Shown: one piece after another, positions 35,401 through 42,783 of the stretch
Layout of the letters: each line of letters starts with the position of its first letter
Numbering within the stretch: the stretch's first letter is position 1
Assembly (NCBI GenBank): GCA_025963735.1
Contig: JAOQAF010000202.1
Coordinates: 1-50,929 of the forward strand
DNA from: Bacteroidota bacterium
GTDB taxonomy: Bacteria > Bacteroidota > Bacteroidia > B-17B0 > Aurantibacillaceae
Length of the DNA stretch: 50,929 nucleotides
Reading direction: 5' to 3'
Notes under the pieces: model-generated
Database searches by the model: none
What the model was told of the DNA's origin: nothing
The model's input: only the letters and a program-made list of their open reading frames with translations
Translations under genes and position numbers: made by a program

Positions 35401-35512
35401 AACCCGAAAAGTTTTCTGAGAAAATTGTTACCTGCGCATTTAAATTCAATGAAAAAATACCGATGAATATTAATAATGACTTTTGAACAGCTTTAAAATA
35501 ATGTTTTTTCAT
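32438..35512 (-). CDS. Large secreted protein with T9SS type A sorting domain
   Basis: 1024 residues. A signal peptide (ends LNLNAQ) is followed by a jelly-roll-like domain (about 27-190: ENFSGSSG, GWVSSGDFY, FYAVDDIIITG) like the choice-of-anchor J / MAM-type modules. Residues ~195-560 are Gly-, Thr-, Asn- and Ser-rich repeats with the tone of beta-helix adhesins, then a region (about 560-880) with GGSAGWAQLGVSG, GKGYWVYLAS and GYNLVSNPYASPISW, common in Bacteroidota surface proteins. The C terminus is T9SS type A-like (VISVYNIVGQKLMENI, ends KKIVLH) but lacks the usual YPNP. Divergent from the TonB-dependent receptor. Ligand unknown; adhesin is the most likely role. Confidence 0.85.
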   Translation of the reverse strand: MKKHYFKAVQKSLLIFIGIFSLNLNAQVTIFSENFSGSSGNFLPSGWVSSGDFYAEDGTGMPPGYATCTVSGSSGGYMLASYDGVSGTTESAESPVFSTLGKSNMTMNFNALLDVGSTRTFSLFFSVDGGATYPILVPFTNVSNNGAWAAVPSITLPSSIDGFTSVKFKIAFTSNNTGDFYAVDDIIITGLTSPIFYYNGVGQIDNLASWGTAGNGTGTPPTSFSAQAQTFYFTNAPSINLSNMAGTSISFTGSLTTVHVGTGTTSINLTIPTTHTLFVGSTTSLQVNNQATLTLQNITFPTANVNIQTGSLINYAQTAGIIAPISSAHYNMTISGGADIQAAGDFTVNNNFNATNGSYKMNGTPIRSLYLNGPISTSGGFIKTGNSILNIGGSGAIGTVNFAAGATTFSINKLFLNRAGQTLTLGSDLSVTSTASLSNGNINLNGKTLKLNGATTFPASAAAGVFIGSGSSNLTLGGTGALTNGLFMDQSSSSSKTIKALNLTKTGSTLNLGNSIEITDSVKITGATLNTGGNLTLKSTLNLKGRIAEISSGGSLSGNVTVETFAKGGSAGWAQLGVSGVSGQTFNSWYGQIPMTIEGSATGVTSAGGYYFESVQGWKETDPNGYDTTIVVTDPLVVGKGYWVYLASSTSSAADKIWTVTGAPVTGPVIMPVTNTPTVPASVQGYNLVSNPYASPISWTKLRNGNLQVADAIYVYNADLGTSTSYVGGFGTNGGTDVIPMGQGFYVQALNNTSLISAESNKVSNNTVANQLLKTASPSANIGLTLKLKINGNAGESDETGFRFHSAATSTFDAEWDANKLFTTPGYAGYPGAYSHYTSISSKGTGNVDYSINSLPIPATQSVSIPVLVKVASTGIYTISPIDLQNLPDPSCVVLRDKLLNVNHSLANGPYICSINDTTSAARFELNICAQGITTGVSNNSSASVANTIFINQDNDGAVVNTIFAQNTKAVISVYNIVGQKLMENITVNGTATETHLNLDLHNQVVLIRVTTDKESVTKKIVLH

Positions 35513-35727
35513 TTATGCCTGAATTTAAATAGATTAAAATAATGTAAAGTAAATTTATAAAAAATCTATGCCACGACCAAATTTATTAAGCTATGTTTTT
35601 TTAAAGTTAGTCTTAATTATTCCCAAAATAAAAAGCTCGTCTACCTCGATACCGGAACTGTAGTTTTAATGCTTAAGCTGGCCAATAAATAAAATTATTC
35701 TCCATCTTTAAAAAATCACCCTTTTTG

Positions 35728-35746
35728 TAAGTTAAAGCTTAACTTA
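35728..35746. repeat. Perfect inverted repeat upstream of TonB-dependent receptor
   Basis: TAAGTTAA, centre AGC, TTAACTTA: eight-base arms with three bases between. It follows directly after TTTG (35724-35727) and precedes a TACATTTA box (35755-35762). Possible operator of the receptor gene, in the 289-base divergent region; the rest of this region shows no other clear feature. Confidence 0.4.
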
Positions 35747-35801
35747 ATAATAATTACATTTACCACTTAATTTTTCACAAAGCATTAAAAGCTTATTAGT
35801 T

Positions 35802-38168
35802 ATGAAGAGGATTAGTTCCCATTATACATTTCTGTTCTTGTCTTTTTTATTAATCAATGCCACCGTGCTTGCGCAAACCAATGGTACAGTTAAGGGGTTT
35901 GTTTATGACAAGGCCAACGGCGAACCCGTTCCCTTTACTAATGTATATTTAAAAGGTACAACTATTGGCGGTAATACCGATCTGAATGGTTTTTTTAATA
36001 TTACCCGTGTTCCTCCGGGGCCATACACCATCCTTGTTACAAGTCTTGATTTCGATACCATCAGCGAAACAATTAATGTAAAAGCGGGCGAAATTCTTTC
36101 CAAAAAATTCTTTGCAACCAAAGGCGGCGTTAAGCTGGAAGAAGTAGAAGTAAGCACCACGGCCGCAGAAAAAGTGGAAAATACCACGGTGGCTGTTCAA
36201 AAAATTGATCCCATTCTTATCAGTAAACTGCCAAGCGTAGGGGAGCCTGATATTGCCCAATACCTGCAGGTTTTACCGGGTGTTGTTTTTACAGGTGATC
36301 AGGGCGGGCAGCTATATATCCGCGGGGGTTTGCCGGTTCAAAATAAAGTGTTACTGGATGGACTTATTGTTTATAATCCTTTTCACTCCATCGGTTTGTT
36401 TTCGGTATTTGATAATGACATAATGAAAAACGCCGATGTATACAGCGCGGGATTTGGCGCTGAGTATGGCGGAAGAACCTCTTCCATCATGGATATTACA
36501 ACACGCGACGGAAATAAAAAAAGATTATCGGGTAAATTAGGTTTCTCAACTTTCGGCGGCAAGGCTACTCTTGAAGGTCCGCTTATTAAATTAAAAGACA
36601 ACGGTAATACAAGCGCTTCCTTTTTATTATCTGCCAAGCATTCTTACCTGCCTCAAACCTCTAAACTATTATACAGCTACGCCAACCCTAACGGTTTACC
36701 ATTTTATTATACTGATTTATACGGAAAAGCTTCCATTAATTCCACCAACGGAAGCAAATTCAGTTTGTTCGGATTTAATTTTACTGATAAAGTAAACTAC
36801 AGTGATATTGCCTCTTTTGCATGGAAAAACATTGGTCTTGGAACTAACTTTGTTCTTGTTCCTTCTAATTCCAATATTTTAGTGGAAGGTGTTTTTGCCT
36901 TCTCCAGGTATGGGATAACCTTTAAAAACCCGACCCTTGAAACCGATTCTAAAAGCAGTGATGTAAGCGGCGTTAACACGGGTTTTAATTTTGTAAAATT
37001 CTTTGGCAAACAGGAAATGCGCTTTGGTTTTGAAGGCGTTATCACCAACACCGATTTTAAATTACAAAATCCTTTATACGCGGTGGTTGAATTAAAACGT
37101 TCTACCATTGACTTTGCCGGCTTTTTAAAATATAAATTATTGGGTCCAAATAAAAGATTTGTTTTTGAGCCTAGTTTTCGCTTGCAATACTATGCTACAC
37201 TGGGTGTAATTTCACCTGAACCACGTGGAGCCATAAAAATAAACATCACTCCGAAAATCAGATTTAAAGGCGCAGCCGGATTATACAGTCAAACCATGAT
37301 CAGCGCTAACAGCGACAGGGACGTGGTTAATCTTTTCTATGGCTTTATAAATGCTCCAATGCCTGAAGAAATTTCAAAAAATTATTTAAACTATAAAGGC
37401 AATTTACAAACGGTGTCTTCTTCCGTGCAAAAAGCCACACACGTGGTGGGAGGTTTTGAATTTGATTTTTTAAAGTATTTTGAAATGAATGTGGAGGTAT
37501 ATCAGAAATTTTTTAATCAGGTAATAAACATTAACAGGGAAAAAGTTTTTGAAGATAACGCATTAAACGCATCGCGACCGGACGAAGTAAAAAAGAATTT
37601 TGTAATCGAGCAGGGCCGCACGCGGGGATTTGACGTTGTACTTAAATACGACCGTAAAAGATTTTACTTCTGGGCCGTATATTCGTTAACCTATAACGAT
37701 CGCTGGGTTGGAAATAATAACACCGGGGCAATTCTGAATTATCCGCCTAACTTCGACAGAAGACATAATATTAATCTTGTATCTTCTTATTCATTCGGAA
37801 AAAAGAAAAACTGGGAAGTGAACGCCCGATGGAATTTTGGAACCGGGTTTCCGTTTACTCAAACTCAGGGTTTTATTAATTCCTTTAATCCCGGAGGCAA
37901 TATTAATTACAATTACGGCACAGCCAATGGCAATGCCCTGAATTATATTCCATCTACCCTTAATGGCGGCCGTTTGCCAGACTATCACCGGATGGATATA
38001 GGTATTAAATACAAATACCACTGGAGCGAGAGAACTGTTTTAGAAATAAGTTTTGGCGCGACAAACATTTACAACCGCGCGAATATATTTTATGTGGATA
38101 GGTTTACATTTAAACGCATAAACCAATTACCTATCATGCCCAATTTAAATATGAGCTTTACGTTTTAG
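35802..38168 (+). CDS. TonB-dependent receptor with carboxypeptidase-like N-terminal domain
   Basis: 788 residues. A signal peptide (ends TVLAQ) is followed by a CarboxypepD_reg-like domain (about 28-100: GTVKGFVYDKANGEPVPFTNV, GLFNITRVPPGPYTI-like), a plug domain (about 115-230: LPSVGEPDIAQYLQVLPGV, GGQLYIRGGLPVQNKVLLDG) and a beta-barrel ending in NMSFTF. It imports or binds an unknown nutrient at the outer membrane with TonB energy. No SusD-like partner or FecI/FecR pair is adjacent, so it is a stand-alone receptor, not a classic polysaccharide locus. An inverted repeat upstream may be its operator. Confidence 0.93.
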   Translation: MKRISSHYTFLFLSFLLINATVLAQTNGTVKGFVYDKANGEPVPFTNVYLKGTTIGGNTDLNGFFNITRVPPGPYTILVTSLDFDTISETINVKAGEILSKKFFATKGGVKLEEVEVSTTAAEKVENTTVAVQKIDPILISKLPSVGEPDIAQYLQVLPGVVFTGDQGGQLYIRGGLPVQNKVLLDGLIVYNPFHSIGLFSVFDNDIMKNADVYSAGFGAEYGGRTSSIMDITTRDGNKKRLSGKLGFSTFGGKATLEGPLIKLKDNGNTSASFLLSAKHSYLPQTSKLLYSYANPNGLPFYYTDLYGKASINSTNGSKFSLFGFNFTDKVNYSDIASFAWKNIGLGTNFVLVPSNSNILVEGVFAFSRYGITFKNPTLETDSKSSDVSGVNTGFNFVKFFGKQEMRFGFEGVITNTDFKLQNPLYAVVELKRSTIDFAGFLKYKLLGPNKRFVFEPSFRLQYYATLGVISPEPRGAIKINITPKIRFKGAAGLYSQTMISANSDRDVVNLFYGFINAPMPEEISKNYLNYKGNLQTVSSSVQKATHVVGGFEFDFLKYFEMNVEVYQKFFNQVININREKVFEDNALNASRPDEVKKNFVIEQGRTRGFDVVLKYDRKRFYFWAVYSLTYNDRWVGNNNTGAILNYPPNFDRRHNINLVSSYSFGKKKNWEVNARWNFGTGFPFTQTQGFINSFNPGGNINYNYGTANGNALNYIPSTLNGGRLPDYHRMDIGIKYKYHWSERTVLEISFGATNIYNRANIFYVDRFTFKRINQLPIMPNLNMSFTF

Positions 38169-38231
38169 AATTTAAGCGCATCTTTAATTCCACTATTTTA
38201 TGTGTAAATTCGTATTATAAGCGCAAAAAAA

Positions 38232-38786
38232 ATGGCTTTCAAAATTTACACTAAAACAGGCGATAAAGGGTTAACCTCACTTATTGGAGGCACGCGCCTT
38301 CCTAAACATCATATACGCATTGAAGCTTACGGCACTGTTGATGAGCTTAATTCTCATGTAGGTTTATTACGGGATGTAATTGAAGATAAGGAAACAAACG
38401 AACTTCTGGTTTCGGTTCAAGACAGGCTTTTTACTATCGGTTCGCACCTTGCCGCCGACCCGTTAAAAAATAAAATGGTACTTCCTGCCCTTTTTGAAGA
38501 GGATATTCTTGCTCTTGAAAAAGCGATAGATCAAATTGATGAACTGGTTCCTGAAATGAAATCTTTTGTTTTGCCCGGCGGCCATATTCATGTTTCTTAC
38601 TGTCACATTGCGCGCTGTGTATGCCGCAGGGCCGAACGCGCTATTTTGCGTCTGGCTGAAAATGAAAAAGTAGACGATATTCATTTTAAATATCTAAACC
38701 GTCTTTCCGATTATCTTTTTATGTTGTCGCGCTGGTTAACACATCATTATAAAGCGGAAGAAATTCCCTGGAAACCTAAAAAATAA
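38232..38786 (+). CDS. Cob(I)yrinic acid a,c-diamide adenosyltransferase, PduO type
   Basis: 184 residues. It transfers the adenosyl group of ATP to cob(I)alamin to form coenzyme B12. The signature TKTGDKGLTSLIGGTRL is at the N terminus; EAYGTVDELNSHVG, RCVCRRAERAIL and NRLSDYLFMLSRW follow, as in PduO/MMAB enzymes. Cytoplasmic. No B12-dependent mutase is in the window. The PaaI-like gene starts three bases after its stop, so they are cotranscribed. Confidence 0.94.
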   Translation: MAFKIYTKTGDKGLTSLIGGTRLPKHHIRIEAYGTVDELNSHVGLLRDVIEDKETNELLVSVQDRLFTIGSHLAADPLKNKMVLPALFEEDILALEKAIDQIDELVPEMKSFVLPGGHIHVSYCHIARCVCRRAERAILRLAENEKVDDIHFKYLNRLSDYLFMLSRWLTHHYKAEEIPWKPKK

Positions 38787-38789
38787 AAA

Positions 38790-39203
38790 ATGGCCCCCGA
38801 AGAAATCACGGCCCACATGATGGCCAAAGACCAATTCAGCAAATGGTTAGGGATTGAAGTTCTTGAGGTAAAAAAAGGATATTGCAGACTTACCGCTACT
38901 GTTCGCGGTGAAATGCTTAACGGCTTTGGCATTGCCCATGGCGGATTTACTTACTCAGTGGCCGACAGCGCCCTTGCTTTTTCTTCTAATTCGCAGGGAC
39001 GTAAAAGTGTTAGCATTGAAACTTCCATTTCACATATAATTAGTCTGAAAGAAAACGACACAATAATTGCGGAAGCTGTTTGTGAAACAGAAACTGAAAA
39101 ACTTGGTCATTATAAAATCAAGATCGTTCTTTTAAATAATCCTGAAAAAGTAGTGGCCCTTTTTAAAGGAATAGTTTACAAAACAACAAAAATATGGGAT
39201 TAA
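38790..39203 (+). CDS. paaI: Hotdog-fold acyl-CoA thioesterase, PaaI-like
   Basis: 137 residues, hotdog fold. The segment LNGFGIAHGGFTYSVADSAL holds the HGG-containing helix and the Asp expected of PaaI thioesterases. Related PaaI enzymes free CoA from ring-hydroxylated phenylacetyl-CoA to prevent CoA being trapped; general acyl-CoA thioesterases are the alternative. The gene starts three bases after the adenosyltransferase and is followed, past a hairpin, by a PaaJ-like thiolase, which supports the phenylacetate link. Confidence 0.85.
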   Translation: MAPEEITAHMMAKDQFSKWLGIEVLEVKKGYCRLTATVRGEMLNGFGIAHGGFTYSVADSALAFSSNSQGRKSVSIETSISHIISLKENDTIIAEAVCETETEKLGHYKIKIVLLNNPEKVVALFKGIVYKTTKIWD

Positions 39204-39263
39204 TACATTCACAATTATAAAGTACAAACCAGAATAATCCTTAAAATATTTTATTACTAAATT

Positions 39264-39297
39264 AAACCCTGTATTTTTACAAGAAATACGGGGTTTT
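39264..39297 (+). terminator. Hairpin between paaI-like and paaJ-like genes
   Basis: A 13-pair stem (AAACCCTGTATTT against AAATACGGGGTTT, one G-T pair) with loop TTACAAG, ending in TTTT. It lies 13 bases before the thiolase ATG and could be a terminator of the preceding transcript or a leader structure. A TATTTTTA box (39272-39279) lies inside it. Confidence 0.55.
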
Positions 39298-39309
39298 AAA
39301 TTGAATAAC

Positions 39310-40515
39310 ATGAAACAAGCTTATATCATAAACGGACTAAGAACAGCTATTGGTAATTTTGGAGGAACATTGGCAAGCGTTCGAACAGATGATCTTGCGG
39401 CATTTGTATTAAAAGAATTAATAAAAAAAAATGAAGGTCTTGACTTTGAAAAGGTGGGAGATGTAATTATGGGCTGCGCCAATCAGGCGGGTGAAGATAA
39501 CCGCAACATTGCACGAATGGCTTCTCTTTTGGCAGGCTTACCTGTTAGTGTACCGGGTCAAACGGTCAACAGGCTTTGTGCGAGCGGGCTGAGCGCCGCT
39601 ATTGATGCTGCAAGGGCCATACAGGTTGGAGACGAAGAATTAATGATTGCTTCCGGGGTTGAAAACATGACCCGCGGCCCGTTAGTAATGAGCAAGGCTT
39701 CAAGCGCTTATGGGCGCGACCAGCAATTGTTTGACAGCAGCTTTGGCTGGCGTTTTATAAATCCGAAAATGAAAGAGTTATACGGTGTTGACGCAATGGG
39801 CGAAACCGCCGAAAATGTTGCTGAAAAATATAAGATCAGTAGGGCCGATCAGGATAAATTTGCTTTGTGGAGCCAGCAAAAAACCGCTAAAGCCGTAGAA
39901 AATAAACGCTTTGAAAAAGAAATTGTTGGCATGGAAATACCTCAGAAAAAAGGGAACCCCGTTCTTTTTTCAAAAGATGAATTTTCAAAAGCAGCAACCA
40001 CGCTTGAAGGACTTTCTAATTTAAAAGCTTCCTTTAAAAAAGACGGCACCGTTACTGCAGGAAACGCGAGCGGTTTAAACGATGGAGCCGCCGCTATCTT
40101 ATTAGCTTCGGAAGAAGGCGTTAAAAATAATAATTTGAAACCCATGGCCAGAATAGTGTCCAGCGCCGTTGTTGGCGTTGAACCGCGCCTTATGGGAATA
40201 GGACCTGTTGAAGCGGCTAATAAAGCCCTTAAGCGTGCAGGCCTTACTTTTAAGGACATTGAGCTGATAGAATTAAACGAAGCTTTTGCGGCACAAAGTC
40301 TGGCTTGTACACGGGCCTGGGGCTTGGCTGACAACGACGACAGGATAAATATAAATGGCGGGGCTATTTCATTAGGACATCCTCTTGGAATGAGCGGAAC
40401 GCGTCTGTTAAACTCTGCCGCTATAGATATTCAACTGCACACAAAAAAATACGCCCTTGTAACAATGTGTATTGGCGTGGGCCAGGGTTACGCGGTTATC
40501 ATCGAAAAGTGCTAA
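39310..40515 (+). CDS. paaJ: Acetyl-CoA acyltransferase, PaaJ-like thiolase
   Basis: 401 residues from the ATG at 39310; a TTG at 39301 is an unlikely start. Thiolase motifs are complete: nucleophile Cys in VNRLCASG, NEAFAAQSLA, GGAISLGHPLGMSG and the second Cys in MCIGVGQG. The segments SSFGWRFINPKM and YGVDAMGETAENVAEKY match 3-oxoadipyl-CoA thiolases (PaaJ/PcaF) more closely than general acetyl-CoA acetyltransferases. It would split 3-oxoadipyl-CoA into succinyl-CoA and acetyl-CoA at the end of the phenylacetate route. Substrate is an inference from resemblance. Confidence 0.85.
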   Translation: MKQAYIINGLRTAIGNFGGTLASVRTDDLAAFVLKELIKKNEGLDFEKVGDVIMGCANQAGEDNRNIARMASLLAGLPVSVPGQTVNRLCASGLSAAIDAARAIQVGDEELMIASGVENMTRGPLVMSKASSAYGRDQQLFDSSFGWRFINPKMKELYGVDAMGETAENVAEKYKISRADQDKFALWSQQKTAKAVENKRFEKEIVGMEIPQKKGNPVLFSKDEFSKAATTLEGLSNLKASFKKDGTVTAGNASGLNDGAAAILLASEEGVKNNNLKPMARIVSSAVVGVEPRLMGIGPVEAANKALKRAGLTFKDIELIELNEAFAAQSLACTRAWGLADNDDRININGGAISLGHPLGMSGTRLLNSAAIDIQLHTKKYALVTMCIGVGQGYAVIIEKC

Positions 40516-40555
40516 ATCTGATTAATTTTGTATCTTCGGTATCCCAAAATATAAA

Positions 40556-42130
40556 ATGAAAAGTAAAATATATTTAAGCGTTCTTTTAAGTTTTTTCCTG
40601 ATTCTATCCAATGGACAGAACAATAAAGATTTAAAAGTAATTACGGCGTCGGCCGAGAGTAAATTAAAAACCGAAAATTATGAAGACGCTCTTGAAGACT
40701 ATCTCCAGGCTGCGGTACTTGACGCTAAAAACGAAAGCATAAATTATAACACGGCGGTTTGTTACCTTAACAGTAACATCAATAAAGCTAAAGCGGTACC
40801 TTATCTTGAAAAAGTTACACGCAATGAAAAACACAACCCTAACGCAGATTATCTTTTAGGCCGGGCTTATCAATACGCCAACCGCTTTGATGATGCCATT
40901 GAGTCTTTTGAAAAATTTAAAAAAAATTCCAAAGGTTCGGAAGAAAATTTAAAAAGTGTAGAACAGGAAATACAACATTGCATCAACGCGAAAGAATTAA
41001 TTAAATTTCCAGTCGATGTGGTTTTTCAGAACCTGGGGAAAAACATAAATTCAGAATTTGCCGACTACTATCCTTTTGTTACTGAAAACGAAGCGTATCT
41101 TATCTACAACACACGGCGTCCAAAAGATAAAGAAGCAATAAAGCTTGCTAATGGTCAGTTTCAGAACACCATTCAGGTTTCTAAAGTTGTAAATGGCCTT
41201 TACATGCAAAGCTCGGAGGTTGGAGAGCCCATCAGTAAGGGAAATTCAGGCAATGAAATTATAGGTATGAATTCAAAAGGAAATTTATTGTTAATTAATA
41301 AACGGAATTTACGCGGTGAAAGTAAATTGTATCAATCGGAAATGCTTCCTAACGGTTCATTCTCGAAATTAGAAGAATTGCCCGCCACTATTAATGGTTC
41401 AGGTGATGTAATTGCTGCTTCCATTAACACCGAAGGCACCGTGATTTACTTTGCAAGTAACCGAAAGGGCGGTTTTGGAGGTACTGATTTATATGTATGC
41501 AATAAATTACCGAATGGTAAATGGAGTGAGGCAAAAAACATGGGGAAAGAAATCAATACATCTTCGGATGAAGATTTCCCTAACCTTTCACCCGATGGAA
41601 CAACCTTGTATTTCAGCAGCAAAGGCCACAGCAGTATGGGTGGTTACGATATTTTTAAATCATATTTAGATGAATCAACAGGGCAATTCGGTAAAGTTAA
41701 AAACATTGGTTATCCTATAAACACTTCCTATGACGATTTAAATTTCAGAATTTCAAAAAACGGAAGATATGGTTATGTTGCTTCTTTGCGTGGGGGAGGC
41801 CTTGGCGACTATGATATTTACCGGGTTTCATTTAATGAAGTGGATGTGGATTATTCAGTACTTATTGCTCTTCTTGAAGTTAAAGACACTATAACGGTTC
41901 CCGACTTCAGAAATACTTTTATTACGGTTAACGATAATATCACAAATGAAATAGTTGGCACTTATATTCCTAATCCTTCTTCAGGAAGAGTGATTATTAT
42001 TTTACCTCCGGGAAAATATACTATGTTGGTTGAATCTCCCGGCTTTAGAGATTATCAGCGCCCTTTGGAAATTCTTGATAAAGTTTCCTACCAGTCAGAA
42101 ATAAACCTAAATATACCTTTAACAAAATAA
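40556..42130 (+). CDS. TPR and PD40 (WD40-like) envelope protein without OmpA domain
   Basis: 524 residues. A signal peptide (ends SNGQ) is followed by TPR-like repeats (about 25-140), then PD40 beta-propeller repeats (about 200-430) such as VIYFASNRKGGFGGTDLYVC, FPNLSPDGTTLYFSSKG and YGYVASLRGGGLGDYDIYRV, and a small C-terminal beta domain (about 440-524: SGRVIIILPPGKYTMLVESPGF). The layout resembles Bacteroidota PorE-type envelope proteins, which end in a peptidoglycan-binding OmpA domain, but that domain is absent here. Role unknown; probably periplasmic. upp starts two bases after its stop. Confidence 0.82.
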   Translation: MKSKIYLSVLLSFFLILSNGQNNKDLKVITASAESKLKTENYEDALEDYLQAAVLDAKNESINYNTAVCYLNSNINKAKAVPYLEKVTRNEKHNPNADYLLGRAYQYANRFDDAIESFEKFKKNSKGSEENLKSVEQEIQHCINAKELIKFPVDVVFQNLGKNINSEFADYYPFVTENEAYLIYNTRRPKDKEAIKLANGQFQNTIQVSKVVNGLYMQSSEVGEPISKGNSGNEIIGMNSKGNLLLINKRNLRGESKLYQSEMLPNGSFSKLEELPATINGSGDVIAASINTEGTVIYFASNRKGGFGGTDLYVCNKLPNGKWSEAKNMGKEINTSSDEDFPNLSPDGTTLYFSSKGHSSMGGYDIFKSYLDESTGQFGKVKNIGYPINTSYDDLNFRISKNGRYGYVASLRGGGLGDYDIYRVSFNEVDVDYSVLIALLEVKDTITVPDFRNTFITVNDNITNEIVGTYIPNPSSGRVIIILPPGKYTMLVESPGFRDYQRPLEILDKVSYQSEINLNIPLTK

Positions 42131-42132
42131 TT

Positions 42133-42783
42133 ATGATTCATAACCTTTCTCAGCAAAATTCCATATTCAACCAGTTTATTTTAGAAATCAGGGACGCTAC
42201 AATTCAAAAAGACAGCATGCGTTTTCGCCGGAACATGGAGCGAATGGGAGAAGTATTTGCCTATGAAATCAGTAAAACTTTAACATACAACGACGTTAAA
42301 ACCACTACGCCATTAGCGGAAGCTGATTGCAAACAATTAAGTTCTCAGCCTGTTATTGCAACAATTCTCAGGGCCGGCCTTCCTCTTCATATCGGCATCT
42401 TAAATTATTTTGACGCTGCCCAGAACGCCTTTGTAAGCGCATACAGAAGACACCACAAAGATAATACATTTGAGATTGCACTTGAATATGTGGCCTGCCC
42501 CGATCTTAACGGAAAAGTTGTTATACTTTGTGATCCAATGCTTGCCACCGGCGCGTCAATGGTTTTAACATACAAGGCACTTCTGGCCAAGGGCACACCT
42601 TCCCACACTCACATCGTTACAGCCATTGCAAGTCAGTCAGGCATCAATCATTTAAAAGCCAACATGCCAAATATCAATTATACAATATGGTGCGGTGCCA
42701 TAGATGAAGAATTAACAGCTCACGCTTACATTGTACCGGGTTTAGGGGATGCAGGCGATCTGGCCTTTGGAAGTAAATTATAA
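42133..42783 (+). CDS. upp: Uracil phosphoribosyltransferase
   Basis: 216 residues. It makes UMP from uracil and PRPP in pyrimidine salvage. The segment TILRAGLPLHIGIL, the PRPP-binding loop CDPMLATGASM and the C-terminal PGLGDAGDLAFG are diagnostic of UPRT. Cytoplasmic. It sits two bases after the PD40 gene, and its stop overlaps the bshC start by one base (TAATG), so the three are an operon. Confidence 0.95.
   Translation: MIHNLSQQNSIFNQFILEIRDATIQKDSMRFRRNMERMGEVFAYEISKTLTYNDVKTTTPLAEADCKQLSSQPVIATILRAGLPLHIGILNYFDAAQNAFVSAYRRHHKDNTFEIALEYVACPDLNGKVVILCDPMLATGASMVLTYKALLAKGTPSHTHIVTAIASQSGINHLKANMPNINYTIWCGAIDEELTAHAYIVPGLGDAGDLAFGSKL

Noticed and set aside
35802-38168. Polysaccharide utilisation locus around the TonB-dependent receptor
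   Set aside because: No SusD-like gene, glycoside hydrolase or hybrid sensor is next to it.
39942-40334. 130-residue minus-strand open frame
   Set aside because: Antisense shadow inside the thiolase, whose frame is fully supported by motifs.
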